From: Sporosarcina sp. FSL K6-2383
GTDB taxonomy: Bacteria > Bacillota > Bacilli > Bacillales_A > Planococcaceae
Assembly (NCBI RefSeq): GCF_038618305.1
Contig: NZ_CP152017.1
Coordinates: forward strand, 845,501-909,500
Reading direction: 5' to 3'
Length of the DNA stretch: 64,000 bases
Of the stretch, positions 49,773 through 59,246 are shown one piece after another. The position numbers were made by a program, and so were the translations under genes. The notes under the pieces are model-generated. The model saw nothing but the letters and a program-made list of their open reading frames with translations, searched no databases and had not been told where the DNA came from. Numbering within the stretch: the stretch's first letter is position 1; the number at the start of each line of letters is the position of its first letter.

Positions 49773-51938
49773 ATGTCTAAATCACTTATATTAGCTGAAA
49801 AGCCGTCCGTAGCACGCGATATTGCGCGGGTGCTCGGCTGCAATAAAAAAGGAAATGGATTTCTTGAGGGAAGCAATTATATTGTTACATGGGCGCTAGG
49901 CCATCTTGTAACACATGCAGATCCAGAAGGGTATGGCAATGAATTTAAGGAGTGGAAGCTCGAGCATTTACCAATTATTCCAGAGCCTTTTAAGCTTGTG
50001 CCGATTCGTCAAACGTCGAAGCAATTTAATGCGGTAAAAGCACAGTTGAAGCGTAATGATGTTAAAGATGTCATTATTGCAACGGATGCGGGACGTGAAG
50101 GAGAGCTTGTGGCACGCTGGATTTTGGAGCAGGCGAAAGTTCGTAAGCCTGTGAAACGGTTGTGGATTTCTTCGGTTACGGATAAAGCAATTAAAGATGG
50201 CTTTAATAATTTGAAAGACGGTCGTGCTTATGAAAACTTGTATGAGGCGGCGGTTGCCCGTGCGGAAGCGGACTGGGTGGTCGGCATTAATGCGACGCGC
50301 GCACTGACGGTGAAATACAATGCCCAATTATCGACAGGACGCGTACAGACACCGACGCTTGCCATGATTGCGGAGCGTGAGAAGCAGATTCGTGATTTTA
50401 AGCCGAAATCATTTTATGGGTTGCAGGCACTAACAGAAACTGCGAAATTTACCTGGCATGATAAAGCGGGCCAAACGCAATCATTCGACAAGGAAACGGT
50501 TGAGAAGTTGATGGGCAAGTTGGATGGGGTTCATGCAGGAAAGGTAACAGACGTAAAAATGACGCCTAAGTCCCAACCCGCACCGCATTTATTTGATTTA
50601 ACGGAGCTGCAAAAAGAAGCACATCGTCGGTGGTCATGGTCTGCGAAAGAGACGCTATCAACGTTACAAAATTTATATGAGCGCCATAAAGCCGTAACGT
50701 ACCCGCGTACGGATTCGAAGCATTTGACATCGGATATGGAGAGTACGCTGAAAGAGCGTATTAAAGCTGTGGATATTGGGCCATATCGCAAAGCGGTTAA
50801 CACGCTACTGCGTTCAGGAGCGGTTAAACCACAGAAGGGTGTTATCGACGATAAGCGTGTGTCGGATCACCATGCAATCATTCCGACAGAGGAAACGCCA
50901 ATTCTACAAAATTTATCAGATAAAGAACAGCGTCTCTATGATTTAATTGTTAAACGCTTTCTGGCCGTGTTCTTTGGTTCGTTCCGTTTTGATCAGGTCA
51001 CAGCGGAATTTGCAGTTGGTGGAGAAATGTTCAAGGCAAAGGGCCGCACGATTACAGATGAAGGTTGGAAAAAGGTTTATTCGACGGATGAGGAAGAAGT
51101 CGATACAGATACACTTCCTTCATTTAAAAAAGGTGATGAGGTGAGTATTCGTGCCATTGTGATGACGGATGGAAAAACGAAACCACCTGCTCGTTTTAAC
51201 GAAGGAACATTGCTTGCGGCGATGGAAAATCCTGCACAGTTTATGCAAGGTGAATCTAAAGAGCTGATCAAGACGATTGGTGAAACGGGCGGACTGGGAA
51301 CAGTTGCGACACGTGCGGATGTCATTGAACGATTATTCAATTCGTTTGTGATGGAGAAAAAGGGTAACGATATTTACACGACGTCAAAAGGACGTCAGCT
51401 GCTTGAACTTGTTCCGGAGGATTTAAAATCACCGGCATTGACGGCAGAGTGGGAGCAAGGGCTGACGAAAATCGCCAACGGTCAGATGAAAAAAGCTGCC
51501 TTCATGAAGGATATGATTGCTTTTTCGAAGCGTACTGTAACAGAAATTAAAACGGATGACAAAAAGTTCAAGCATGATAACGTCACGGGGAAAACATGTC
51601 CAGATTGTGGAAAACTTTTACTAGAAGTCAATGGCAAGCGTGGCAAAATGCTTGTTTGTCAGGATCGTGATTGCGGTCATCGTAAAAATGTATCGACATT
51701 AACGAACGCAAGATGCCCAGTTTGTAAAAAGAAATTGGAATTGCGTGGGGAAGGCGATGGCAGGATTTTCGTCTGCAAATGTGGTCATCGTGAAAAGCTG
51801 TCGGCATTCGAAAAACGCCGTGCAAACTCGGGTGGCAAGAAAGCTGATAAACGCGACGTTCAAAAATACATGAATAAGCAGGAAGAACCAGAAGATACAG
51901 CAATGGCAGATGCGCTGAAAAAATTATTTGAAAAATAA
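49773..51938 (+). CDS. topB: DNA topoisomerase III (type IA)
   Basis: A 721-residue type IA topoisomerase. The Toprim domain starts LILAEKPSVARDIARVLG and has the metal-binding IATDAGREGELVAR. The active-site Tyr is in VTYPRTDSKHLT, with STGRVQTPTLAMI before it. Two C-terminal Cys4 zinc ribbons (CPDCGKL...CQDRDCGHR and CPVCKKK...CKCGHR) and a charged tail complete it. It relaxes and decatenates DNA in the nucleoid. GAAAGGGG precedes ATG. Confidence 0.95.
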   Translation: MSKSLILAEKPSVARDIARVLGCNKKGNGFLEGSNYIVTWALGHLVTHADPEGYGNEFKEWKLEHLPIIPEPFKLVPIRQTSKQFNAVKAQLKRNDVKDVIIATDAGREGELVARWILEQAKVRKPVKRLWISSVTDKAIKDGFNNLKDGRAYENLYEAAVARAEADWVVGINATRALTVKYNAQLSTGRVQTPTLAMIAEREKQIRDFKPKSFYGLQALTETAKFTWHDKAGQTQSFDKETVEKLMGKLDGVHAGKVTDVKMTPKSQPAPHLFDLTELQKEAHRRWSWSAKETLSTLQNLYERHKAVTYPRTDSKHLTSDMESTLKERIKAVDIGPYRKAVNTLLRSGAVKPQKGVIDDKRVSDHHAIIPTEETPILQNLSDKEQRLYDLIVKRFLAVFFGSFRFDQVTAEFAVGGEMFKAKGRTITDEGWKKVYSTDEEEVDTDTLPSFKKGDEVSIRAIVMTDGKTKPPARFNEGTLLAAMENPAQFMQGESKELIKTIGETGGLGTVATRADVIERLFNSFVMEKKGNDIYTTSKGRQLLELVPEDLKSPALTAEWEQGLTKIANGQMKKAAFMKDMIAFSKRTVTEIKTDDKKFKHDNVTGKTCPDCGKLLLEVNGKRGKMLVCQDRDCGHRKNVSTLTNARCPVCKKKLELRGEGDGRIFVCKCGHREKLSAFEKRRANSGGKKADKRDVQKYMNKQEEPEDTAMADALKKLFEK

Positions 51939-51962
51939 ATAGCGTTACGAATGATAAAAATG

Positions 51963-52004
51963 GGTGTTCTTTCAGTTGTAAATCGACTGGAGAGCACCTC
52001 TTTA
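51963..52004 (+). terminator. Terminator after topB
   Basis: GGTGTTCT and AGAGCACC pair, with an inner CAGT/ACTG stem, followed by TCTTT. Confidence 0.75.
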
Positions 52005-52127
52005 AAATGAAAAGTAAGGAGCTAAGTGTATGAATACTTTTGAAACGTAGTTTACTTACCGCCAAATCTTCTATATACTTGGTACGGAATACATAACATT
52101 AAAAAAAGAATAATTGAGAAATAGGTT

Positions 52128-52300
52128 TTTTGAATGGTTGAAAAATAACTGTTTAAAACGAAGAGGGAAGTTGGTGTGAATCCAACACGATCCCGTCACT
52201 GTAAGCGTTTATGGCGACTAAAGAAAATCCACTGTGCATATTGCATGGGAAGGAATTAGTTTGCCGATGAGACGTAAGTCAGGAGACCTGCCTATTTTGA
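52128..52300 (+). ncRNA. Cobalamin (B12) riboswitch
   Basis: Conserved elements in order: AGAGGGAAGTTGGTGTGAATCC, CCCGTCACTGTAAGC and, near the 3' end, AAGTCAGGAGACCTGCC (the B12 box). The spacing is as in adenosylcobalamin riboswitches. It lies about 190 bp before btuF, with a terminator between, and should shut the B12 uptake operon off when cobalamin is abundant. Confidence 0.93.
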
Positions 52301-52488
52301 TTTTAAGCTTCCTCGAGGAAGGGATGTTTAAAGTGTTTTATCATCTTATTTGGGTATGGCTTCATGATGGAGTTTTCCCAGATGAATCTCTTTTTTTGTT
52401 GTAAGAGATTTGTTGATAACGCTTTTCTCTGTGCGCCTTCTTCTAAAGAAGAGCGCTTTTTTTGATGTCAAAAAGAGGAGAGATTATA
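52301..52488 (+). promoter_or_regulatory. Riboswitch expression platform
   Basis: Between the aptamer and btuF: a CTTCCTCGAGGAAG hairpin, AATCTC...GAGATT pairing (about 52386-52412) that may form the alternative structure, and the terminator at 52433-52463. Nothing coding. Confidence 0.55.
52433..52463 (+). terminator. Riboswitch-controlled terminator
   Basis: GCGC..TCTTC-TAAA-GAAGA-GCGC (two-base bulge) followed by seven T, 26 bp before the btuF start. Confidence 0.8.
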
Positions 52489-53487
52489 TTGAAGGATTTA
52501 TTTCAAAGATGGGTTTTTTTAAGTTTTGTGTTTGTTTTTATGCTTGCTATTTTGACAGCGTGTGGCACAGATAATGGTTCGACTGGTACAGTGCAAGGTG
52601 AGGGTACTGATGAAGGGGCAGCTAAGGTTACTGGAGAAGTCATCGAAGCGTTTCCAGTTACCATTACGGACGATGCAGGCCGAGAAGTGACAATAGAGAG
52701 CGAACCACAATCGATTGTGTCGATTCAAACGAGCAATACAGAAATTTTGTATGCACTTGGTGTAGGCGAACGCATGATAGGTGTTTCCGATTACTGTAAC
52801 TATCCCGAAGAAGCGTTAAGCGTACAAAAAGTGGGTGGCCAGGATATGGATGCGGAGCTTATTCTTTCGCTCTTACCTGATATTGTTTTTGTCACGACGT
52901 ACCATCACGATACGCATGGCAATATTCTGAAGCAATATGAGGAAGCAGGCATTACAGTCGTTGTGACGGGCAGTGCTTCAACTTTTGATGATGTTTATAA
53001 AACGATGGGTATGATTGCGCAGGCAACGGGAACGTCTGAAAAAGCAGATGAAATCATTGACGACATGAAAGACCGACGTGCAGCAGTTGAAGACAAAGTA
53101 AAAGGGATTACAGATAAAAAGAAAGTATGGGTAGAAGTTGCCCCTGCTCCAGACATTTTTACAACAGGGCAAAATACATTCATGCATGAAATGTTGGAAG
53201 CAATTAACGCAACAAATGCTGCTGAAGATCAAGATGGTTGGGTGAAGATGACAGAAGAAGAGATTGTACAGTTGAACCCGGATGTCATTATTACGACATA
53301 TGGTTACTATATTGACAATCCAGCTGAACAAGTTTTAGCACGCGATGGTTGGGCAGAAGTAACTGCGATAAAAAATGAACAAGTATTTGATGTAGATAGT
53401 GATACGGTCACTCGCCCAGGACCTCGTTTGATTGAAGGAGTAGAGACGCTTGCAAAGATCATTTATCCGGAAGTTTTTGGGGAGTAA
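52489..53487 (+). CDS. btuF: Cobalamin ABC transporter substrate-binding lipoprotein
   Basis: A 332-residue lipoprotein with signal peptide and lipobox LAILTAC (Cys about residue 25), a short Gly/Thr/Glu linker and a class III periplasmic-binding fold (VTITDDAGREVTIESEPQSI; TSNTEILYALGVGERMIGV; LLPDIVFVTTYHHD; LNPDVIITTYGYY). It captures B12 or corrinoids outside the membrane. TTG 52489 lies six to eight bases after AGAGGAGAG. First gene of a riboswitch-led operon with btuC, btuD, cbiA and the adenosyltransferase. Confidence 0.9.
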   Translation: MKDLFQRWVFLSFVFVFMLAILTACGTDNGSTGTVQGEGTDEGAAKVTGEVIEAFPVTITDDAGREVTIESEPQSIVSIQTSNTEILYALGVGERMIGVSDYCNYPEEALSVQKVGGQDMDAELILSLLPDIVFVTTYHHDTHGNILKQYEEAGITVVVTGSASTFDDVYKTMGMIAQATGTSEKADEIIDDMKDRRAAVEDKVKGITDKKKVWVEVAPAPDIFTTGQNTFMHEMLEAINATNAAEDQDGWVKMTEEEIVQLNPDVIITTYGYYIDNPAEQVLARDGWAEVTAIKNEQVFDVDSDTVTRPGPRLIEGVETLAKIIYPEVFGE

Positions 53488-54520
53488 GATTGGCTGGCTT
53501 TACTTACTAAGTATTGGGTTTGTGCTGTGTACGCTGTTACTTGGTCTATTCATCAGCAGCGTACAGTTTCCGATCATGACTATTTTGCATATTGTGTTGG
53601 ATAAATCATTTGGTATTGGTTGGCTTGAAAATATTCCGCGTAATGAAGAGTTGATCATTTGGAATATTCGACTGCCACGGGTTTTACTGGCCCTTTGTGT
53701 CGGCGCTTCGCTTTCGTTAGCGGGTGCCGCATTTCAAGGGCTTTTACGTAACCCGTTAGCGGATCCCTATACAATCGGTGTTTCGTCAGGTGCTGCCTTA
53801 GGGGCGGTATTTGTTCTATTTTTTCAATTCACGATTATTGGTCTTGGGAGTTTTACATTACCAGTCGTCTCAATTGTTAGTGGATTTATTACGCTTATGA
53901 TTGTTTTTGGATTAGTTCGTTTGAGCAGCAGGAGTCTTGCGATTGAAACGATTGTCTTGGCAGGAATTATCGTTGGCTCATTTATCGGTTCAATTACATC
54001 ACTGCTCATTTCCTTAGGTGATAAGGATTCGATGACGCAAATTATGTATTGGCTTTATGGCAGTGTAGGGATGAGAGGATGGAGCCACGTTCAGCTTGTT
54101 GTGCCATTTATGATTATTGGGACGATTATTTTACTCATGCATTATCGTGAATTGAATGCGCTTGCACTTGGTGAGGAAGCGGCAGATCATATTGGTGTCA
54201 ATGTTAAAAGAGGTAAAACCATGATTTTGATTGGTGCCTCATTGTTGACGGGGGCAGCGGTAGCGGTGTCGGGTTCAATCGGGTTTGTTGGTCTTGTTAT
54301 CCCACATCTAGTTCGTTTACTGACAGGGCCGAATCACCGACATCTTCTGCCATTGTCGATGTTGTTCGGAGGTTCTTTTCTTATATTGGCAGATTTGTTG
54401 GCCAGGACAATTATTGCGCCGAGGGAATTGCCAATTGGTGTCATCACCGCATTGATTGGCGCGCCTGTTTTTGCTTTTCTGCTGATTAGGGAAAGAATCG
54501 GAAGAGGTGAACGAGGATGA
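53450..54520 (+). CDS. btuC: Cobalamin ABC transporter permease (FecCD family)
   Basis: A 356-residue protein with about ten helices and FecCD motifs: RLPRVLLALCVGASLSLAGA, FQGLLRNPLADPYTIGVSSG, GSVGMRGWSHVQLV, GEEAADHIGVNVKR and SGSIGFVGLVIPHLVR. It forms the membrane channel with BtuD. The start is uncertain: TTG 53450 (AAGGAG upstream) overlaps btuF by 38 bases; TTG 53477 or the ATT at 53489, behind GGGGAG, are alternatives. Its stop overlaps the btuD start as ATGA. Confidence 0.9.
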   Translation: MQRSFIRKFLGSKIGWLYLLSIGFVLCTLLLGLFISSVQFPIMTILHIVLDKSFGIGWLENIPRNEELIIWNIRLPRVLLALCVGASLSLAGAAFQGLLRNPLADPYTIGVSSGAALGAVFVLFFQFTIIGLGSFTLPVVSIVSGFITLMIVFGLVRLSSRSLAIETIVLAGIIVGSFIGSITSLLISLGDKDSMTQIMYWLYGSVGMRGWSHVQLVVPFMIIGTIILLMHYRELNALALGEEAADHIGVNVKRGKTMILIGASLLTGAAVAVSGSIGFVGLVIPHLVRLLTGPNHRHLLPLSMLFGGSFLILADLLARTIIAPRELPIGVITALIGAPVFAFLLIRERIGRGERG

Positions 54521-55926
54521 TTAAAGTCGATCGACTCGCAGGCGGCTATGGGAAGAAACCAATTGTCAAAGACATTAGTTTAGACATAAAACAAGGAGAG
54601 TTTTTTGCATTACTTGGCCCGAACGGTAGTGGAAAGACGACCCTTTTTAAATTAATTACAGGGCAATTGCCCGTCATTTCAGGTGATATTTTCATTGATG
54701 GGAAAGCGATGTCGAAATTAACGAAGTTGGAGAAGGCGAAAAAAGTAGCAGTACTTTCTCAGGAAGTTCAAATGACGTTCGATTACACTGTCGAGGAAAT
54801 CATTAGCCTTGGACGATATCCGCACCAAAAGGGCATGTTGAAAACGTTATCGGCCTATGATCGTGAAGTGATTGATGCGGTGATGGAGATTTCTAAAGTC
54901 GAACGTTATCGCAAGACGCAATTTCGCTTGTTGAGCGGGGGAGAAAAACAACGGGTTTTGTTGGCAAAAGCATTGGCACAGGAGCCTGAGATTTTACTAT
55001 TGGATGAACCGACAAACCACCTGGATATTAAGCATACTTTTCAAATGTTGGATTTGCTGAAAGAGTGGCAACAGACGAAGGGATTGACCATATTTGCGAT
55101 TTTGCATGATTTGAACGTGGCATCGCTGTATGCAGACCGGGTTGCGCTGCTTTACGAAGGTTCATTTTTAGAGGTTGGTGACGTGAATACGTTACGTAAG
55201 GAAGAGCAGTTGAAAAAAGTGTATGAAGTTGAAGTTAAGACGCAAGCACACCCGCTTGTTCCGAAACCTCAGCTTCATTTGACGCCAACCCATTCATACA
55301 GTGCAGACCCGACGCCGTTGTTAGATAGCTTTCAAGTCGAACGAAATGAAAGTTCGGTTCATCTACGCTTCGAACAACCTTTACGCACGCTATCAAATGC
55401 GGATGTAGGAGAAGGAGTGCAGTGGTTGCAGCATTTTTGTTTAGTAGCCAGCCATTCAGTCGGTGAAAAATCGCCGTCTGCATGGTTGGGTAATTATGGT
55501 ATTCCGTCTGAGCAAGCAGCGGCTATTGCAACGACTGGGAATATAGAGGATGTTGTTCTGATCGAGCAACGACTGATGGGTATTCAACTAATGATTGTGG
55601 TAGCGATTGAAGTGGATGTTCATAAGTATAAAAGCTTGGATGGTGTTCATCTACTATTGTTTGTAGATGGACATTTACAAGACAAAGCGTTGTTTGATTG
55701 TTATATGACAGTTATAGAGGCGAAGGTGAAAGTTTGTCAGCAGCTAAACCTGCAATCGGTTCATTCGGCAAGAGATGTGGTAGTCATTGCTGCCAACCAG
55801 CAGGAAAATCAACTAGGTCATCGCGAATACAAAGATGACATGCGAAAAGGTATTGAACAGCTTATTACGACAGCTATGATAGAGGCGATAGAGAAGAAGT
55901 TTATTAAGAACGGTATCATGTTGTAA
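54517..55926 (+). CDS. btuD: Cobalamin ABC transporter ATPase fused to a CbiZ-like domain
   Basis: A 469-residue fusion. Residues about 1-245 are an ABC ATPase: Walker A GPNGSGKTTLF, signature LLSGGEKQRVLLA, Walker B LLLDEPTNHLDI, His in AILHDLNVA. Residues about 270-465 resemble CbiZ, the adenosylcobinamide amidohydrolase of corrinoid salvage (GIPSEQAAAIATTGNIEDV; YMTVIEAKVKVCQQ), though weakly conserved. B. subtilis BtuD (YvrA) has the same fusion. The domain would cut the side chain of imported cobinamide-type corrinoids. The start overlaps btuC by four bases. Confidence 0.88.
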   Translation: MIKVDRLAGGYGKKPIVKDISLDIKQGEFFALLGPNGSGKTTLFKLITGQLPVISGDIFIDGKAMSKLTKLEKAKKVAVLSQEVQMTFDYTVEEIISLGRYPHQKGMLKTLSAYDREVIDAVMEISKVERYRKTQFRLLSGGEKQRVLLAKALAQEPEILLLDEPTNHLDIKHTFQMLDLLKEWQQTKGLTIFAILHDLNVASLYADRVALLYEGSFLEVGDVNTLRKEEQLKKVYEVEVKTQAHPLVPKPQLHLTPTHSYSADPTPLLDSFQVERNESSVHLRFEQPLRTLSNADVGEGVQWLQHFCLVASHSVGEKSPSAWLGNYGIPSEQAAAIATTGNIEDVVLIEQRLMGIQLMIVVAIEVDVHKYKSLDGVHLLLFVDGHLQDKALFDCYMTVIEAKVKVCQQLNLQSVHSARDVVVIAANQQENQLGHREYKDDMRKGIEQLITTAMIEAIEKKFIKNGIML

Positions 55927-55956
55927 TGGTTATGACAGAGGGTGGGGGAAGTTTCG

Positions 55957-57345
55957 ATGACTGAACGAAGGCTCGTAATAGCGGGAACGGGTAGTGGAGT
56001 TGGGAAAACGACTGTAACAATTGGTTTGATGTCCGCTTTGAAACAAAGGGGATTCGTGGTCCAAGGATTTAAGTGTGGACCGGATTATATCGATCCCTCT
56101 TACCATACTGCGGTGACCAAACGTATTTCACGGAATCTAGATAGCTGGATGTTTGGAGAAGAGACGGTTCTTGATATTTTTAATCATGGAAGTGAAGGTG
56201 CGGATATTTCCATCATGGAAGGGGTTATGGGACTCTATGATGGAAGAGACCCTACAAATGATAAAGGAAGCACGGCAGAGATTAGTGTAATGACTAAGAG
56301 TCCTGTCTTGCTCGTCGTGAATTGTGCAAGTGTGGCGCGAAGTGCGGCGGCGATTGTGAAAGGATTTCAAACACTGTCAAGTGAGCCTAACATCGTTGGC
56401 ATCATTGCCAATCGGGTAGGGAGTGACAGACATTTTGAAATTGTGAAAACAGCAATTGAACAAGAATGTCGAATACCCGTTATCGGCTATTTGAAGCGAG
56501 AACAAGGGATTGAAATACCTGAAAGAAGTCTCGGACTTGTCCCATCGATTGAAAGGGGAGATCTTGATCCTTTTTTCAAACGCTTAGGTCAATTGGTGCT
56601 TGAAACGATCGATGTGGATAAGTTATTGGAGATTTCGTTGGCGCAGCCTTTAAACGTGAAGAAAGCGACTTCGTTTTTTGAAAGTAAAAAAGAACCTATT
56701 GTGCGAATTGCTGTGGCGAAGGATGCCGCATTTAATTCGTATTATATTGAGAATTTGGAGATTTTAGAGTCGACTGGTGCGGAGCTCGTTTACTTTTCGC
56801 CGTTAGCAGATGAAACATTACCCGATAATATTGACGGACTTTATATTGGCGGTGGACTCCCCGAAGAGTTTGTCAGTTCGCTTAGTCAAAATGAGGCGAT
56901 CAAGCAGGCATTAAGAGTGGCATTTGAAGAAGGAGTTCCGACATTTGCTGAAGGTGGCGGATTTATGTATTTGACGCATTCAGTCGAAACGGCGGCTGAA
57001 GAAACATTTGACATGGTCGGCTATATTCCGGGGAATATAAAAATGCATACTACTTTACAAGCAATTGGCTATCGAGAAATTAGTGGGCATCAAGACAACT
57101 TTTTACTCAATGAGCACCAAAAAGCAAGAGGACATGAATTTCACTACTCTACATTCCGTCCTGTGGAATCATTTCAACATGCTTATGAGACAACTGGGAT
57201 GCGTGGTACAAAGACAGATGGTTATGTAACAGATAATGTGGTTGCTGGTTATACGCAATTCCATTTTGCAACATGTGTAGGGATGGTTGAAAAATGGATT
57301 GAAGTTTGCTTAACCTACCAAAAAATTAGAGGAGGCACACAATGA
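55957..57345 (+). CDS. cbiA: Cobyrinate a,c-diamide synthase
   Basis: A 462-residue amidotransferase: an N-terminal DTB-synthetase-like ATPase with P-loop IAGTGSGVGKTTVTIGL and KCGPDYIDPSYH, then MEGVMGLYDG, and a C-terminal class I glutamine amidotransferase-like domain (GLYIGGGLPEEFVSSLSQN; TFAEGGGFMYLT; HEFHYSTF). The usual nucleophilic Cys motif (AECGG) reads FAEGGGFMYL here, so the canonical Cys is not visible at that place. It amidates the a and c side chains of cobyrinate. GGGGGAAG precedes ATG 55957. Confidence 0.87.
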   Translation: MTERRLVIAGTGSGVGKTTVTIGLMSALKQRGFVVQGFKCGPDYIDPSYHTAVTKRISRNLDSWMFGEETVLDIFNHGSEGADISIMEGVMGLYDGRDPTNDKGSTAEISVMTKSPVLLVVNCASVARSAAAIVKGFQTLSSEPNIVGIIANRVGSDRHFEIVKTAIEQECRIPVIGYLKREQGIEIPERSLGLVPSIERGDLDPFFKRLGQLVLETIDVDKLLEISLAQPLNVKKATSFFESKKEPIVRIAVAKDAAFNSYYIENLEILESTGAELVYFSPLADETLPDNIDGLYIGGGLPEEFVSSLSQNEAIKQALRVAFEEGVPTFAEGGGFMYLTHSVETAAEETFDMVGYIPGNIKMHTTLQAIGYREISGHQDNFLLNEHQKARGHEFHYSTFRPVESFQHAYETTGMRGTKTDGYVTDNVVAGYTQFHFATCVGMVEKWIEVCLTYQKIRGGTQ

Positions 57346-57884
57346 GTAAAAATCAAAAAGGACTTACACTTGTGTACACGGGTCATGGTAAAGGAAAAAC
57401 AACAGCTGCATTAGGATTGGCTTTGCGTAGCACAGGAAGAGGACTAAGTGTTAAGATTTATCAATTTATTAAATCACCACAACGGTCCTACGGAGAGCAA
57501 ATTGCGTTGAAAAAACTCGGTGTGGAAATGGTACAACTCGGCATTGGTTTTACATGGACAAAAACACCTGAAGAGCATCGGGAAGCGCTCAAGAAAGCAT
57601 GGCCACAAGCGAGAGATGCTGTCATGAGTGGCGAGTATGATGTTGTGATTTTAGATGAATTGAATAACGCTTTAGCAATCGATAAGTTTCCGATCGATGA
57701 CGTTCTTCCGCTGAATGAAATCATCGATATGATTAAAAATAGACCACCACATGTTCACCTCGTCATTACAGGAAGAGATGCTCTGACTGAAATCAAGGAA
57801 ATCGCTGACTTAGTTTCAGTGGTAGAGCCTGAAAAACATTATTATGATGAAGGTGTAGAAGCAGTAAAAGGCATAGAATTTTAA
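57342..57884 (+). CDS. btuR: Cob(I)alamin/corrinoid adenosyltransferase (CobA/CobO type)
   Basis: A 180-residue P-loop protein: LTLVYTGHGKGKTTAALGLA, KIYQFIKSPQRSYGEQ, DVVILDELNNAL and LVITGRDAL. It transfers the adenosyl group of ATP to the cobalt of Co(I) corrinoids, making coenzyme B12. The start overlaps the cbiA stop by four bases (ATGA), behind AGAGGAGG. Last gene of the B12 operon. It is the CobA family, not the unrelated PduO type. Confidence 0.92.
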   Translation: MSKNQKGLTLVYTGHGKGKTTAALGLALRSTGRGLSVKIYQFIKSPQRSYGEQIALKKLGVEMVQLGIGFTWTKTPEEHREALKKAWPQARDAVMSGEYDVVILDELNNALAIDKFPIDDVLPLNEIIDMIKNRPPHVHLVITGRDALTEIKEIADLVSVVEPEKHYYDEGVEAVKGIEF

Positions 57885-57911
57885 TAATCAGATTTTAGAA
57901 CTTTCGTAGGG

Positions 57912-57940
57912 TTTATTTGGAAGGAGAATTCCGGTATAAT
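57912..57940 (+). promoter_or_regulatory. Sigma-A promoter
   Basis: TTTATT, 17-bp spacer, TATAAT, about 50 bp upstream of the hypothetical gene at 57989. Confidence 0.6.
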
Positions 57941-57988
57941 AGTTAGACTAGTATATTTCGGAGAATAGCACTACGGAGGTGAAGGTAC

Positions 57989-58591
57989 ATGAATGCTGTA
58001 ATGACATTCGCGACGGCAAGTGATCAATTGCAACGTTATGATGCGATTCGGCGTAAAAATGCTGAAAATGCATATGATCGTAATGTGCAATATAATGGAC
58101 AAAACCAAAAAACACTGGAAGAACTTGAGGCTTTATTGATGGGGAAGGACGAGCTGGAAGTCGTTCAACCGGAGCATCAGGAATTACAGGAACTTGGCGC
58201 AGGACAGATGAAGCAAGTCGAACTTCCAATCGGTAAGACGCTTGAAGAGACAATTGATCTTTGGCGGGATGTGCGGACGGATGCAGTTTCTGTGCCGGAA
58301 CCAACAACTGCAGATTATCAGCTTGCAGCTACGGCGTCTGCAAAAATTATACAAACAGAAACGCAAATTGCATTACAAAAATTGGCGCAATCTGAATTTG
58401 AGGCAACTATGGCAAGACGTGAAGCTGAAACGGGAAATATCGTTTCTTTTGAAGTGCCGGTAGGTGTGGATAGGGAAGCGTTTATGATGAGAAAGCGTTT
58501 CGAACAAGCTATTTCAACCTATTCGATTCAAGCTGAGGCGAAGCAAAAAGGTTATAGTTTAGAGGAACCACAGTTTTCTAGAGTAGCGTAA
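57989..58591 (+). CDS. Hypothetical soluble protein, 200 residues
   Basis: A Gln/Glu/Ala-rich protein with predicted helices at both ends (RYDAIRRKNAENAYDRNVQY; ATASAKIIQTETQIALQKLA) and a charged middle with ELPIGKTLEETIDLWRDVRT. No cysteine, signal peptide or membrane segment. ACGGAGGTGAAGG is an excellent ribosome site. Not recognised with confidence; the helical ATASAKIIQTE part faintly recalls SprA-like sequences, which lack support here. Confidence 0.8.
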   Translation: MNAVMTFATASDQLQRYDAIRRKNAENAYDRNVQYNGQNQKTLEELEALLMGKDELEVVQPEHQELQELGAGQMKQVELPIGKTLEETIDLWRDVRTDAVSVPEPTTADYQLAATASAKIIQTETQIALQKLAQSEFEATMARREAETGNIVSFEVPVGVDREAFMMRKRFEQAISTYSIQAEAKQKGYSLEEPQFSRVA

Positions 58592-58599
58592 TGCGTTGG

Positions 58600-58625
58600 A
58601 AGGTCACCTCATTGGTGGCCTTTTC
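58600..58625 (+). terminator. Intrinsic terminator
   Basis: AAGGTCACC-TCATT-GGTGGCCTT (one mismatch/wobble) followed by TTC. Confidence 0.75.
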
Positions 58626-58648
58626 TTCTATTGGAGGGAAGAAGAGAG

Positions 58649-59143
58649 ATGGCAAAGCAGAGTCGGGCAGCAAAGACCAACGCAGTCAGAATAGTAGAAG
58701 GAGCAGGCATTCACTATGACCTGATGGAATACGATGCGACAGATGGCTTACTAGATGGTGTGTCAGTCGCAGGGAAAACGGGACAGACTGTGGCGAGCGT
58801 CTATAAAACATTAGTGACAATTGCAGGTCCCCGAGAGTTATTTGTTTTTTTAGTGCCGGTGGTGCTTGAGTTGGATTTGAAGAAAGCAGCAAAAGCTGCA
58901 GGAGTAAAGAAGCTGGATATGCTGCCTTTGAAGGATTTGATGAAAGAAACAGGCTATGTGCGCGGAGGTTGTTCGGCTATTGGTATGAAAAAGAAATATC
59001 CGACATTCATTGACCAGTCAGCAGAAAGCTTGGAATCAATGATTGTCAGTGCAGGGAAAGTGGGCTTGCAGATGAGGGTAGCCCCTAAAGAATTGGCAAA
59101 TATAACAGAAGCAGCTTTTTGTGATGTTGTAAAATACAGTTAA
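58649..59143 (+). CDS. ybaK: Cys-tRNA(Pro)/Cys-tRNA(Cys) deacylase, YbaK/EbsC family
   Basis: A 164-residue YbaK-type trans-editing protein. It has TVASVYKTLVTIAG with the catalytic Lys, FLVPVVLELDLKKAAKAAGV, and the hallmark GYVRGGCSAIGMKKKYPTFID near residues 100-120. It hydrolyses Cys mischarged on tRNA-Pro. ATG 58649 has GGAGGGAAG nine bases upstream. Confidence 0.9.
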   Translation: MAKQSRAAKTNAVRIVEGAGIHYDLMEYDATDGLLDGVSVAGKTGQTVASVYKTLVTIAGPRELFVFLVPVVLELDLKKAAKAAGVKKLDMLPLKDLMKETGYVRGGCSAIGMKKKYPTFIDQSAESLESMIVSAGKVGLQMRVAPKELANITEAAFCDVVKYS

Positions 59144-59246
59144 TCTATATAGTGGATCATAGCATGTTATAATAAGAGGATTGAAAACTTGGCATTCATG
59201 GGGACCGTGCATGAATGTTCTTTGACGTGTAGAGAGAAGGATTCGA

